64,000 nucleotides of DNA from Piliocolobus tephrosceles. Lineage: Eukaryota > Chordata > Mammalia > Primates > Cercopithecidae. Positions 21,119 through 31,926 of the stretch are shown in pieces (position 1 is the stretch's first letter; each line of letters starts with the position of its first letter). Location: the NCBI RefSeq assembly GCF_002776525.5, contig NC_045436.1:161122835-161186834 (forward strand). Direction: 5' to 3'. The position numbers and the translations under genes were made by a program. The notes under the pieces are model-generated. The model saw only the letters and a list, made by a program, of their open reading frames with translations, made no database searches and had not been told where the DNA came from.

Positions 21119-21412
21119 GGCCGGGCGCAGTGGCTCACGCCTGTAATCCCAGCACTTTGGGAGGCCAAGGTGGGCGGATCATGAGGTCAGGAGATCGAGA
21201 CCATCCTAGTTAACACGGTGAAACTCCGTCTCTACTCAAAATATAAAAAAATTAGCCGGGCGTGATGGCGGGAGCTTATAGTCCCAGCTACTCGGGAGGC
21301 TGAGGCAGGAGAATGGCATGAACCCAGGAGGCAGAGCTTGCAGTGAGTGGAGATCGCGCCACTGCACTCCAACCTGGGCGACAGACTGAGACTTTGTCTC
21401 AAAAAAAAAAAA
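21119..21412 (+). mobile_element. AluY
   Basis: Sense Alu with AluY-type wording: 'GATCATGAGGTCAGGAGATCGAGACCATCC', 'GAGAATGGCATGAACCCAGGAGGCAGAGCTTGCAGTGAG'. An A18 run and GTAATAA precede it, and AAGTGATAA follows its tail. Confidence 0.96.
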
Positions 21413-21534
21413 GTGATAAATAAGCGTAAGCTGCAGCAGGAGAAGGGGAGAAACACAATGTAATTTGAAGTATAAGCTGGGGAGCAGGAGACGCTTGTCA
21501 TTTTTTCCTTCATATTTCCCTTCTCCCATGGGGA

Positions 21535-21650
21535 CATAAGACCATGAGGGTGGGGATTTGTGTTGATTTGTTTTCTGCTACATCTGAAACACCTTGAATT
21601 ATGCCTGGCCCATAGGAGTTACTTAATAAATATTTGTTGAATGAGTGATA
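21535..21650 (+). mobile_element. L2 3' tail
   Basis: 'GACCATGAGGGTGGGGATTTGTGTTG' and 'ATTATGCCTGGCCCATAGGAGTTACTTAATAAATATTTGTTGAATGAG' form the L2 3' end. Confidence 0.8.
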
Positions 21651-21692
21651 ATGGAGTGTGACTTCTGAAGAAGGAATCAAAAGCAGCTTTCT

Positions 21693-21830
21693 AGCCAGGT
21701 ATAGAGGTGTGAGCCTGTGGTCCCAGCTACTCAGGAGACTGAGGTGGGAAGTTTGCCTTGAGCCCAGGAGTTCGAGTCCAGCCTGGTCCACATAGTAATG
21801 CCCCGTCTCAACACAAAACAAACAAAAACA
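21693..21830 (+). mobile_element. Alu-type monomer
   Basis: A single arm from 'AGCCAGGTATAGAGGTGTGAGCC' through 'CTACTCAGGAGACTGAGG' and 'CTTGAGCCCAGGAGTTCGAG' to 'CCCGTCTCAA' with an AAAC-rich tail. No second arm is present. Confidence 0.85.
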
Positions 21831-21936
21831 AGATATTTCTCTTCATAAGGTGCAAACCAGTCAGAAGGTTGACTAAAAAACTGAAGAAACAAAACAAAAA
21901 CTGGGGGTGAGGAGAAAACACACAAAATGAAAACCA

Positions 21937-22245
21937 GGCTGGGCGCAGTGGCTCGCCCCTGTAATCCCAGCACATTGGGAGGCCGAGGTGGGTGGATCAC
22001 CTGAGGCCAGTTCGAGACCAGTCTGGCCAACATTGGGAAATCCCATCCCTACTAAAAATACAAAAATTAGCCGGGCGTGGTGGTGCATATCGGTAGTCCC
22101 AGCTACTCAGGAGGCTGATGCAGGAGGATTGCTTGAACCTAGGAGAAGGAGATTGCAGTGAGATGAGAGCGCTGCACTCCAGCCTGGGCAACAGAACGAG
22201 ACTCCATCTCACCAAAAAAAAAAAGAAAGAAAGAAAGAAAAGAAG
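21937..22245 (+). mobile_element. Alu (AluS-like)
   Basis: Sense Alu from GGCTGGGCGCAGTGGCTCGCCCC with an AAAG-rich tail. GAAAACCA precedes and follows it, a short target-site duplication. Confidence 0.95.
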
Positions 22246-22334
22246 AAAACCAATAAAATAAAGCTCCCCAGAGAGCAGAGGCCCTATTGGTTTTATTATT
22301 GTGCGAACAGTTGTAGTAGTCATGGTGCTTAAAG

Positions 22335-22500
22335 ATGCCTGGCACTGTTCTACATACGTTGCTTGTATTATTCTACTTAATCATCACAATAAAACTATGA
22401 GGTATGTTCTATCATTGCCGTCATTTTATATTTGAGGTACAGAAAGGTTAAGTCAGTTTTTCCGAGATTCCATAGTGAGAGAGCTGGAATTTAGAGAATT
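22335..22500 (-). mobile_element. MIR SINE, antisense
   Basis: 'GCCTGGCACTGTTCTACATACG', 'TTACTTAATCATCACAATAAAACTATGAGGTATGTTCTAT'-like text and 'TTTGAGGTACAGAAAGGTTAAGTCAG' are reverse-strand MIR. Confidence 0.82.
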
Positions 22501-22680
22501 GAGAGGAAATCAACAAACACAGTCAAAATAGCCCAGGCAACTCCTCCTACCCTTCCCTTCAGTGACACACGCCCCAGTCAGAACAGGAGACTGAAGAATT
22601 AATACCACCCTTCTCCCTGACTGTGGCTAGGAGAAACCATCTGCAGTCTTCCTTTATTTTCTTCTTTATTCTTTCATCCC

Positions 22681-22999
22681 CCTTTTTTTCTTTTCTTTTC
22701 TTTTTTTTATTTTTGGAGACAGAGTCTTGCTCTGTCGCTCACGCTGGAGTGCAGTGGCGTGATCTTGGCTCACTGCAACCTCTGCCTCCCAGGTTCAAGA
22801 GATTCTCTTGCCTCAGCCCCCCCGAATAGTTGGGATTACAGGCACGTGCCACCACATTCAGCTAATTTCTATATTTTTTATTAGATACAGGGTTTCACCA
22901 TGTTGGCCAGTCTGGTCTCAAACTCCTGGCCTCAGGTGATCCATCCACCTCCGCCTCCCAAAGTGCTGGGATTACAGGCGAGAGCCACCGCGCCTGGCC
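22681..22999 (-). mobile_element. Alu (AluS-like)
   Basis: Antisense Alu beginning with an interrupted T tract and ending 'CGAGAGCCACCGCGCCTGGCC'. Flanking TCATC strings may be remnants of a target-site duplication. Confidence 0.95.
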
Positions 23000-23512
23000 T
23001 CATCTCTTTTTTATGTAAGTAAAAATCTGGAGATGTATGTTTTGCATGTGCATCCTTCATTACATTCTGTACATTACTGCATACCTCTGTCATTTGAATG
23101 CATTCAGAGTTCAATACATCAAACCACATATATTGTACTTTGCAAGTGATTTAAGGAACTTTCAAGGAAAAAGTTTGTTTTGTCCCATACTTAGACTTTA
23201 GAACAAAAATTTCATTGTCCTGTTTCCTCCTCCCACGAAACCACTCTCTGTTGCTTAGCATTTTGCTCGTAATTATAATTTTAAAATAATTGTTTGTTTT
23301 GTCTGATGCTTACTATGTGAATACGTGAAGGTCATGAACTTTGACTTCTGTAATCACCTGTATGCATGAAGGTAGCATTGTCCTTGGTGGGAAAGACCGA
23401 AGCTAAAGTGGAGAAAAGCTGTGGAGAGAAAATCCTGGAAGCATCAGGCTACTCTGGTTCCTGAAGCTGGTCCCTGATTCTGTTTCTTCCCCAAATTACT
23501 AGCTTCTTTTTC
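23000..23512. other. Unannotated AT-rich segment
   Basis: No repeat that I can name and no credible frame. Confidence 0.45.
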
Positions 23513-23593
23513 TTTTTTTTTTTTTTTTTCATTTTTTTTTTTTTGCGTGTTAAGGTTGAACTTCTGTCTTCTTAAAAAAAAAAAAAAAAAAAA
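23513..23593. repeat. Facing T and A homopolymer tracts
   Basis: T17-CA-T13 (23513-23544) is followed after 29 bp by A20 (23574-23593). The T13 and the A tract are complementary and can pair into a stem with a short loop. The tract lengths may be unreliable in a draft assembly. Confidence 0.9.
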
Positions 23594-23735
23594 CACCAAA
23601 CTTTAATAATGCAATCAGCTTAGGGTCTGTTTAATTTTAAACAATCTATGCTTTGGTTTTGGGGGGATTCTAATGCTAATATTAATGGGGGATTAATTTA
23701 GAAGTGTTCTGGGGACAATAGGAAACCATTGTTTC

Positions 23736-23943
23736 ACCAACATGGTGAAACCCCGTCTCTACTAAAAATACAAAAAAATGAGCCAGGCGTGGTGGCATGC
23801 GCCTGTAATCCCAGCTACTCAGGAGGCTGAGGCAGGAGAATCACTTGAACCCAGGAGATGGATCTTGCAGTGGGCCAAGATAATGACACTGCACTGCAGC
23901 CTGGGTGACAGAGCAAGACTGCATCTCAAAAAAAAAAAAAAAA
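23736..23943 (+). mobile_element. Alu fragment, 5' truncated
   Basis: Begins in the left arm at 'CACCAACATGGTGAAACCCCGTCTC' and contains the complete right arm and an A-rich tail. Confidence 0.94.
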
Positions 23944-24017
23944 TTGCTCTCCAGAAATCCAGATAATAGAAAAGCATTTTCCAAAGTGTGCTCCCATTAG
24001 AATAAGGTGACCATAAA

Positions 24018-24316
24018 CCAGGCATGGTGGCTTACGCCTGTAATCCCTGCACTTTGGGAGGCTGAGGCAGGCGGATCACCTGAGGTCAGGAGTTCGAGAC
24101 CTGCCTGACTAACATGGTGAAACCCTGTCTCTACTAAAAATACAAAAAAATTAGCCAGGTGTAGTGGTGGGCACCTATAATCCCAGCTACTTGAGAGGCT
24201 GAGGCAGGAGAATCGCTTGAACCCAGGAGGCAGAGGTTGCAGTGAGCCAAGATCATGCCATTGCACTCCAGCCTGGGCAACACAGTGAGACTCTGTCTCA
24301 AAAAAAAAAAAAAAAA
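24018..24316 (+). mobile_element. Alu, full length (AluS-like)
   Basis: Sense Alu with a long A tail. The target-site duplication is 18 bp with one mismatch: GAATAAGGTGACCATAAA (24000-24017) and GAATAAGATGACCATAAA (24317-24334). Confidence 0.97.
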
Positions 24317-24334
24317 GAATAAGATGACCATAAA

Positions 24335-24669
24335 ATTTATTCTCTGAACTGATATACTTTGGGGTACAAAGGAGAATGCCTTTAGCAATTATGCAAGGAC
24401 AAAGGACAAAACTGGACTGGTAGTCCTATGTAAAATGTGCCTCAGCAAAGGGGATCCTTGGCCCAGTAATTTGGGAAGTCTATACATTATTCTTCCTTCT
24501 TTGAGCGTCACACACCCATTCTATTATAGGCCCTGAGTCCTATAGTAAAAAACTCTGCTAAGTGTCATCCAAACCAGCATTTCCCTAATGGATTTTATTA
24601 TGAAATCTTTATTTTCAATAACAATTACTAGCATCCAGGGACTCCCTGCTTCTAAGAACATACTTCAGA
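24335..24669. other. No recognisable feature
   Basis: About 330 bp between an Alu and an L1 end. I recognise nothing. Confidence 0.45.
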
Positions 24670-24985
24670 CAATGTTGGCCTTGCAATAGACACTGGGGAA
24701 TACTAGATGGGGGAGGAAGGAACGGAGGGAAAGGGGTAAGAATTGAAAACCTAACTGTTGCGTTTACCTGTGTAACAAACCTGCACATCCTGCACATATA
24801 CCCTAGAACTGAAAATGATTTTTTTAAAAAAGGCAAAACAAACAAAAAGAACACCTAATTGTTGGGTATTATACTCGGTACTTGGATGAGATCATTTGCA
24901 CCCCAAACCATAGCATCACACAATACACCGAGTTAATAAACCTGCACATGTACCCCGTGAATCCAACATAAGAGTTGAAAAAAAA
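24670..24985 (+). mobile_element. L1 3' end carrying a second, younger L1 3' end
   Basis: The outer copy reads 'GACACTGGGGAATACTAGATGGGGGAGGAAGG' and later 'GGTATTATACTCGGTACTTGGATGAGATCATTTGCACCCCAAACC' to 'AACCTGCACATGTACCCC'. Between these lies a separate L1 tail (24761-24849: 'TTTACCTGTGTAACAAACCTGCACATCC') with its own A-rich end. AAAACCTAACTGTTG (24746-24760) and AACACCTAATTGTTG (24850-24864) look like its target-site duplication. Confidence 0.85.
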
Positions 24986-25314
24986 AAAAGCAAATGTTAA
25001 CCTTGAACCTGACTTACTCAGATACAGCATAACTTGCTACCTGCATTAATGATTTGAATGGAAGGCCGCCACAACAAAAAAAATTTTCCCACCAACTCCT
25101 ACTTGACTGAAAGTGCTACCACTATTTCCTCCTTTAGAGACCTTTGAAAGAATGTGCACATTATAATGGGGTTAGGCACTATGTCACTTGAATGAATAAC
25201 TCATTAGCTAAGTAAATATTAGCAATAATTAGTTTATCTAAATAGCCACTTACCACCCAAGGATTCTGAGTGGACAACAGGTGCCCCAGGAATTGCCTTT
25301 GTAAGAAGAGCAGA
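24986..25314. other. No recognisable feature
   Basis: AT-rich stretch with no named repeat. Confidence 0.45.
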
Positions 25315-25603
25315 GGCTGGGCGTGGTGGCTCACGCCTGTAATCGCAGCACTTTAGGAGGCTGAGGTGGGCGGATCTCTTGAGGTCAGGAGTTCCAGACC
25401 AGCCTAGTCCAACATGGCGACACCCCATCTCTACCAAAAATACAAAAATTAGCCAGGCGTGGTGGTGGGTGCCTGTAATCCCAGATACTTGGGAGGCTGA
25501 GGCAGGAGAATCGCTTGAACCTGGGAGACAGAGGTTGCAGTGAGCCCAGATTGTGCCCCTGCACTCCAGCCTGGGCAACAGAGCGAGACTCCGTCTTAAA
25601 AAA
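25315..25603 (+). mobile_element. Alu (AluS-like)
   Basis: Sense Alu from GGCTGGGCGTGGTGGCTCACGCC to 'GAGCGAGACTCCGTCTT', followed by a TAAA-rich stretch. Confidence 0.96.
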
Positions 25604-26098
25604 ACTGACTAAATAAATAAATAAAAATAAGAGTGGGGAAAAAAAGAGTATGGAGTATGGGACACCGGCCTGGCCTGTGCAGTATTTTAGTGGTGGGTTC
25701 TAGATTAATATGGTTCCCACACTTTACTCCTTTGAAGGTCACTTCTCTTTGCCTGCTGCCTCATATCTCTACTTCTAAAAGATGTTGCCTCCCAAATCAA
25801 CTAAACTTACTCACTAGAAGCTTTTGTGTCATCTATTTTCTGGCCTGCCCTTTACCCTTCTCATTCTGAGAATATTTCTTACCAACTCCAAACATGAGGC
25901 CTTCTAACATTCAATTTTTGGATGCAGCGATTAGTCTAGGGATGCATCGCTGGATGAAGTTGGACCAATCGGAGACATTCCCTGACATTTTTGACATTTG
26001 GATAAGGGTGAGAGAGTCTCGGTCCCCCTTAGGTCACCAAAGCCATTAGATCTGGGCCTGAGAGCTGCCAGTAGCTACGTTTCCAGGAGAAAGTTGGC
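25604..26098. other. Unannotated segment
   Basis: Starts with (TAAA)n-like sequence from the Alu tail. I recognise no other feature. Confidence 0.45.
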
Positions 26099-26798
26099 TG
26101 CTAAAGTTTGTATGTATCCCCCAAAATTCATGTGTTGGAACTTGGTCCCCAGTGTGGTGGCCTAAGAGGTAGGACCTCTAAGAGGCGATTAGGTAGAGCC
26201 CTCATGAATAACTAATGCTGTTGTAGAAGGAACGGGTTCTGCATAATAGTACAAATTTGGCGCCCTTTTTTCTCCCTCTCTGGCCCTCTCTTGCCCTTCT
26301 ACTGTGTGATGCCTTCTAGCATGAGAAAATACAACAAGAAGGCCCTCACCAGATGCAGCCCCTTGATCTTGGATTTAGCCTACAGAACTATGAGCCAAAT
26401 AAATTTCTTTTTCTTTTTCTTTCTTTCTGTTTTTGAGACTGAGTCTTGCTCTGTCACCCAGGCTGGAGTGCAGTGGCATGATCTCAGCTCACTGCAACCT
26501 CTGCCTCTTGGGTTCAAGTGATTCCTCTGTCTCAGCCTCCCGAGTACCTGGGACTATGGGTGCCCACCACCACGCCAGGCTTATTTTTGTATTTTTGGTA
26601 GAGAGGGGGTTTCACCATGTTGGTCAGGCTGATCCTGAACTCCTGCCTCAGGTGATCTGCCTGCCTCAGTCTCCCAAAGTGCTGGGATTACAGGCATGAG
26701 CCACCGTGCCCGGCCATATGAGCCAAATAAATTTATGTTCATTGTAAATTACCCAGTTTGTGGTATTCTGTTGTAGCAGCAAAGAACAAACTAAAACA
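26099..26798 (+). mobile_element. MLT1-type MaLR LTR split by an Alu
   Basis: Sense LTR from 'TGCTAAAGTTTGTATGTATCCCCCAAAATTCATGTGTTGGAAC' through 'CCAGATGCAGCCCCTTGATCTTGGA' and 'AACTATGAGCCAAATAAATTT' to 'GTAAATTACCCAGTTTGTGGTATTCTGTTGTAGCAGC..AAACTAAAACA'. It is broken by an Alu in the middle of the TATGAGCCAAATAAATTT phrase. Confidence 0.9.
26407..26716 (-). mobile_element. Alu inserted in the MLT1 LTR
   Basis: Antisense AluS-like element. The LTR phrase TATGAGCCAAATAAATTT (18 bp) is duplicated perfectly on both sides (26389-26406 and 26717-26734), which proves insertion into the existing LTR. Confidence 0.97.
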
Positions 26799-26810
26799 CT
26801 GGTCTTAGAG

Positions 26811-27030
26811 CAGGCTTTCTCAACTACTATTGACATTTTTAGTGAGATAATTCTTTGTTTTGGGAGGCTATTCTATACATTGTGGGATACTTAGCAGCAG
26901 TTTTGGCCTCTACCCACTGAATGTCAGGAGCACCTTTCCCCAAGTTGTGACAATCAAAAATGTCCCCCCGATATTGCCAAATGTCCCCTGGGAGGTAAAA
27001 TAGCTCTCCATCTCTGATTAAGAACTGCTG
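26811..27030 (+). mobile_element. MER5A (hAT-Charlie nonautonomous element)
   Basis: Nearly full length: 'CTTTCTCAACTACTATTGACATTTT', 'GATAATTCTTTGTTTTGGGAGGCTATTC', 'GGCCTCTACCCACTGAATGTCAGGAGCACC', 'GTTGTGACAATCAAAAATGTCCCC', 'AAATGTCCCCTGGGAGG', and the end 'TTAAGAACTGCTG'. Both terminal inverted repeats are recognisable. Confidence 0.9.
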
Positions 27031-29831
27031 GCCTGCAGCATGGAGCCCACGCTCGGAGAAGAGCACAGGTGAGACATGGAGAATAACAGAATGCCCTGGT
27101 GACGTTTAGGGCCCTGGCTTCAGCTGTCCCTGAGACTCAGCACACTCCACTTATTTCTGTAGATTGATTTCATGAGCCAATTAACTCCAATTGTTCCCCT
27201 AAATTTCTCTAGTTGCACACAAGAGTGTTAATCTATATTTTCTATTAGGATTTCTGACAAACTGAAAACAGCTCACTTCCTTGTTCTCCTCCTGTGCCCA
27301 CCCCCTCCAAGTCCATGGTTATATTCAAAGACCTTATGAGTCAGCGTTCTCTACCCCTGTACTAGACAGAGAAGCTGGAGGCACGAATGAGGGCAGAAGG
27401 AGTAAAAATGAGCCCACCATCCCCACCTCCACCAAACCATACAATAAAAACAGTTCCTCTCCTTTTCCCAGGAAGTAGCAGAAATGAGTTTGCCTAAAGA
27501 TAAAGTGTTTTGGTTGTTTTGTGTGTGTGTGTGGTTGGGGGGAGATATGGAGGCAGTAGAAATGGGGGAAAGCATTTTTTTCTTTACTAGCAGTAATAGG
27601 CTAAGAAAAAAAAAAAAAAGAATAGGAAGTTTGTGTCTCAATGTCAGAAGAAGCCTTTTCCTAGAGAAAGAGATCTGTATTAGGGAATTTCCTGGGTGTC
27701 AAAGCCAGTGACTACACCTCTGTGTCTGAGGAGAGGCTGTAACCTGTCCTGACAGCCCAGCTCAGAGCTGCACAGACGTTACCTTCTTGGGCCACCAGGC
27801 CTTGGACCATTCTCTACAACCTCCATGCCTGCTCCAGGATTGAGCTCAGTGACCTGCCCCCATCAAAGCATCCAGGCCCCATGCAAAGACAGCTTCCCTG
27901 GGCCCAACTTCAGCACACAATTGGAGATTACAGCTAGGTGCCTGGAATTGGGTAGGGCTGGCACTCAGGCGAGAAAGCACCAGGAATGCTGGAATATTCT
28001 ACACTGCTGGGTGAGCGATGCTATCCTGAGCCCGCTGGGTGTGCCTGTGCAAACTTAGCCCCTCCCTTGGAAACCCCGGAAGGCCTGATGATCTAGGAAT
28101 TAAAGGGTTAATGCTGCACATTGGGCAGCCCCAGAGCCCCATGGATTGATTTCATGGGCAAGCCTGCTTCTTTTCTGGTTAGTCAGTACTGGTACCTTCC
28201 TGGTTGTTAAATATTTTGAATTACACACCTGAAAAGGAAAAATAGACCTGGGGAAAAGGGATGAGAGGGTGGCAAAGACTGCACTTATTTTTACAACACT
28301 GCTTTCGAATGATCCTGGATTGCCATTTATTCTTTATGGATGCATTTTTTTTGAAAGCATTTTAGACTTGCCCCCTGTGATGGAGTAGCCTTGGCTCCCG
28401 TCAAAGATGAGGGCACTCACAGTCCAGCAGGGGAGAGAAGACATATGTGTGCGAGCTGTGGGTGACAGAGAAGGTGCTTTGGCTGGAAGGCTGGGACTCA
28501 GCTGATAGATACCTTCATTTCCCGTGGAGGTCACGCTGCATCTCTGCAGTTTTCCAGAGAGTTTGGATAAATTGGCAGTGTGCATCCATGCTCTCTTTTG
28601 GTCCCTCCTGGGCACACATTGCTAAGTTGGCTGGTAGAATTCTGCTTTTTCCTACCACAGACAAAATGCACCCGCCACCCTGGCCACATCCAGGCTTTGC
28701 TGCGACCCACTGAGCCACCAAAAGCCACGTGTGTACCACGGCACTGATGTGATTAAATGGGAGCTAAATTTAGAGCAGAGAAGGGTTCTGTCGCAATTTC
28801 CTTAGATTACTTTTAGTCTTTCTAATTTAGGCAAAGCAGAGATGCTCCAGCATTCCTCCTTAATTCAACTTATACTCAGGTCAAAGGGCATTTAAAACCA
28901 ACTATTTAAAAATGACTGCTGTTGAGAAAGCAAACGAAACAGCTGTGGATAATGGTGAGCAAAGTTCATTCTGGTCAAAACAGAAGAAAGACCCCAAAAT
29001 GACCCCTTTCATAAATACCCGCTCTCCTTCTTCCTGAATCTATTTGTCCTTCCACAGCACGGTCCCATCCCTCTGCCATTCTGTGCCCCATTAGAGCAGG
29101 ATCTTAATGCTCCTGTGACAGTCAACTATTAGCTGATAAGGCTTAACAACTCCCAGTAGGGATTTGCATTTTAATAGAGAATTATTGAAGACCAAAAAGC
29201 TTTCAGGGTCCAAAAGAACAAAGCGCAGAATTAGAGGCTGTGAGGTGGATATTCTAGGGAGCAGAAAATTGTCCAGATTATTCTCAAGTTGCACCACATT
29301 TATTTGTCCCCTCTGCAAGGGCCACTAAGTCTCTGAACCCTCTTCTGATGTTCTCCCCTCCCTCCCCTTCCCACCCCCATCTCCACAAACACATTAGCTG
29401 GCAGGGGCTTGTTTTGTGGGGGTCCCTGAGGGAGAGAACAGCCCTTTGTTTAGTGAAAATTCTAATGAGCCATTCTGGTCATGGAAAATGAGCCTACAGG
29501 TGTGGAAAGCCCGTCTGGATGGAAGGCAATAGAGAGAGAAGTGAATTGCTTGGCTTAGGAAAATATTATGAAGAGAGGGTGGTTGGGTTGGGAACTGCCA
29601 GCTAAAATTGTGACAGTTCAGAAGAGACGAGAGAAAAAAAGGACAAGAATATGGAGAATATGGGGATAGATTATGGTTTTATATGGAAGACTGGCCAGTA
29701 AGAAGCTCCTGGTACTGGAAAGGCCAGCAGAGTTTTAGAATAGGGATGTTTAATGTTTAATGTTAAATTGGGACATCTGTGCTATGCTTAGTTAGTAGCA
29801 ACGCCCTATACCCTCAAAATTGTAGCAATTA
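27031..29831. other. 2.8-kb stretch free of recognised repeats
   Basis: No Alu, L1 or LTR that I can name. The stretch has AT-rich homeodomain-like cores (for example 'TGATTAAATGGGAGCTAAATTTAGAG' at 28750-28775) and moderate GC. Frames up to about 90 codons occur on both strands, without family resemblance. Conserved regulatory sequence is possible. Alu absence is weak evidence, and only a cross-species alignment could decide. Confidence 0.45.
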
Positions 29832-30128
29832 GGCCAGGCACAGTGGCTCATGCCTGTAATCCCAGCACTTTAAAGGGACTGAGGCAGGCAGATCACTTGA
29901 GGTCAGGAGTTCAAGACCAGCTGGGCCAATATGGTGAAACCTCATCTCTACTAAAAATACAAAAATTAGGATGTGGTGGCTGGCTCCTGTAATCCCAGCT
30001 ACTTGGGAGTCTGAGGCAGGAGAATTGCTTGAACCCAGGAGGTGGAGGTTGCAGTGAGCCAAGATGGTGCCACTGTACCCCCGCCTGGGTGACAGAGTGA
30101 GACTCTGTCTAAAAAAAAAAAAAAAAAA
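29832..30128 (+). mobile_element. Alu (AluS-like)
   Basis: Sense Alu with head GGCCAGGCACAGTGGCTCATGCC, a small deletion in the linker part of the right arm, and an A18 tail. Confidence 0.95.
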
Positions 30129-30419
30129 TTCAATAATTAAAAACTTCTGCAGTTAAGAAGAGAGATATCTGCTGGGCAAATCCTTACTGTTAAAAGGTAG
30201 GTTTCAGTGACTAAAGGCCTGTGAAATGTTTAAACTCTATAACCACTAACTCTATTTCTGGGAGTCAATCTTAAAAGGGATCATCTGAAATTAAAATAAA
30301 ACGTTATTATGCAAATACAGTATCATTTGCACAAAGAAAATTTAGAAACAATGTCAAAAAGTGTTCAAAAGAGCTTTTACCTAGAACACTCACCAGCCTC
30401 CCTCTATCTGTCAATATCT

Positions 30420-30800
30420 TAGCCATCCTTCAAGGTTTCTTAGTTTGATTTCCTATAAAAGCAGACCCTGAATCAAGGGCGTGGGTGTAGGTGGCTTATT
30501 TGAAGGAAGAAGACAATAAAGTGTGTATTAATTAGCAGGTTACCGCCCAGAGTAATTTGGGGCTCAATCCCTATGGGGATCCTCCAAGGAACTTTGTAAA
30601 ATGTGTCACCGAATTACTCCACTGTGGAATGGGGGGGCTGGGGTACTGATTTACCAGCTCCTATTCCCCTTAAGTTGGGGGTTACCATTGGACACTTTAA
30701 GTCTGACAATTGCAGACTGCCCTGCGAGGAGACTCGGCAAACCTGGATGGCATTGGAAAAAGCCTCAGGCAGAGGAGCAGAGAGTCCCTTCAAATGAGCA
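30420..30800. repeat. Possible old LTR or LINE relic
   Basis: The phrases 'GATTTCCTATAAAAGCAGACCC', 'GTGTAGGTGGCTTATTTGAAGG' and 'GGGGCTCAATCCCTATGGGGATCCTCC' recur in mammalian genomes in my memory, but I cannot assign the family. I see no reading frame of interest. Confidence 0.3.
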
Positions 30801-30802
30801 GC

Positions 30803-31113
30803 AGTCAGGCTAGGCACGGTGGCTCACACCTGTAATCCCAGCACTTTGGGAGGCCAAGATCAGTAGATCATCTGAGGTCAGAAGTTCAAGACCAGCCTGG
30901 CCAACATGCTGAAACCCGGTCTCTACTAAAAATACAAAAATGACCCAGGCATGGTTGCAGGCGCCTGTAATCCCAGCTACTCAGGAGGCTGAGGCAGGAG
31001 AATCACTTGAACCCAGGAGGCGGGAGTTTGCAGTGAGGTGAGATCACGCCACTGTACTCTAGCCTGGATGACAGAGGGAGACTCCATCTCATAAATAAAT
31101 AAATAATAAAATG
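30803..31113 (+). mobile_element. Alu, full length (AluS-like)
   Basis: Sense Alu with head GGCTAGGCACGGTGGCTCACACC and a TAAA-rich tail. The target-site duplication AAATGAGCAGC is perfect (30792-30802 and 31114-31124). Confidence 0.96.
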
Positions 31114-31329
31114 AAATGAGCAGCGTGCAGCATGTGGGAACCACCCACTACAGCTACCAGTGACCTCAGAGGTGGTCCTGGTGTGATGCAGGACATCAAC
31201 AGCATCTCTAGAGTGCTAAGGTTCAAATCCGTCCCCACTCTTCTTCCACACGAGGTAGTCTTTTATAAAAGCACCAGTGTCTCCCTTTGCCAACAATTCT
31301 ATAGTCTTTTGTCTATTAATATACATTGC

Positions 31330-31412
31330 CATTACTTTCTACGTGAGCTTAGGTATCTCTTTATGCTTCAGTTTCTTCATCTGTGAAATGGGAGCGATAA
31401 TAGTACTCGCGG
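31330..31412 (+). mobile_element. MIR fragment
   Basis: 'CGTGAGCTTAGGTATCTCTTTATGCTTCAGTTTCTTCATCTGTGAAATGGGAGCGATAATAGTACT' is MIR core and 3' text. Confidence 0.8.
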
Positions 31413-31926
31413 TGGATTGCAAACAATGGCTGCAATTCTTCATCCTTCTGGTATCCAGGCCCTTTACAACATAATTTTGCAGCTCCTCTCATCAAAAAGC
31501 AAAGCATATTGCCCCATTCCCTGAATCTGGGTTACCCTTTTAAATGTGCTTACGCCAAATACAAACGTTCAGCAGAAATGGCTGTGTGCCCATTTTGAGT
31601 CTCGGCCTCAAGAGGCTTGTGTACTTTGTGCCCTTAGGGATCCTGCCTCTGCCAAAAGAATAAGCCAGTGCTAGCCTGCTGGAGGAGGAGACATCTCCTA
31701 AAACAGAGGCAAATTGTTTCATCTGAGACCCTCCTAGCACCAGCAAGCCCCCAGCTGCCCAGATGCGCAAGAGAACCCAGCCGAGGTGCCTCAGCCCACA
31801 GCCAGCTACCCGAGAAGCAGAAGCTGCCAGCCAGCACATAGACTTGTGAGCAAAAATAAATGTTGTGTGCCACTGAAGTTTTATGGTTCTTACACAGCAT
31901 TATTATGATACTAGATAACTGATACA
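31413..31926 (+). mobile_element. MLT1-type MaLR LTR
   Basis: Sense LTR from 'GGATTGCAAACAATGGCTGCAATTCTTC' to 'GACTTGTGAGCAAAAATAAATGTTGTGTGCCACTGAAGTTTTATGGTTCTTACACAGCATTATTATGATACTAGATAACTGATAC'. The 3' half is the better match to older MLT1 LTRs. Confidence 0.8.

Noticed and set aside
22335..22500. Possible tRNA gene in MIR-type sequence
   Set aside because: MIRs descend from tRNA, but no intact A and B boxes with a cloverleaf are present in this or the other MIR copies. I found no tRNA, rRNA or snRNA gene.
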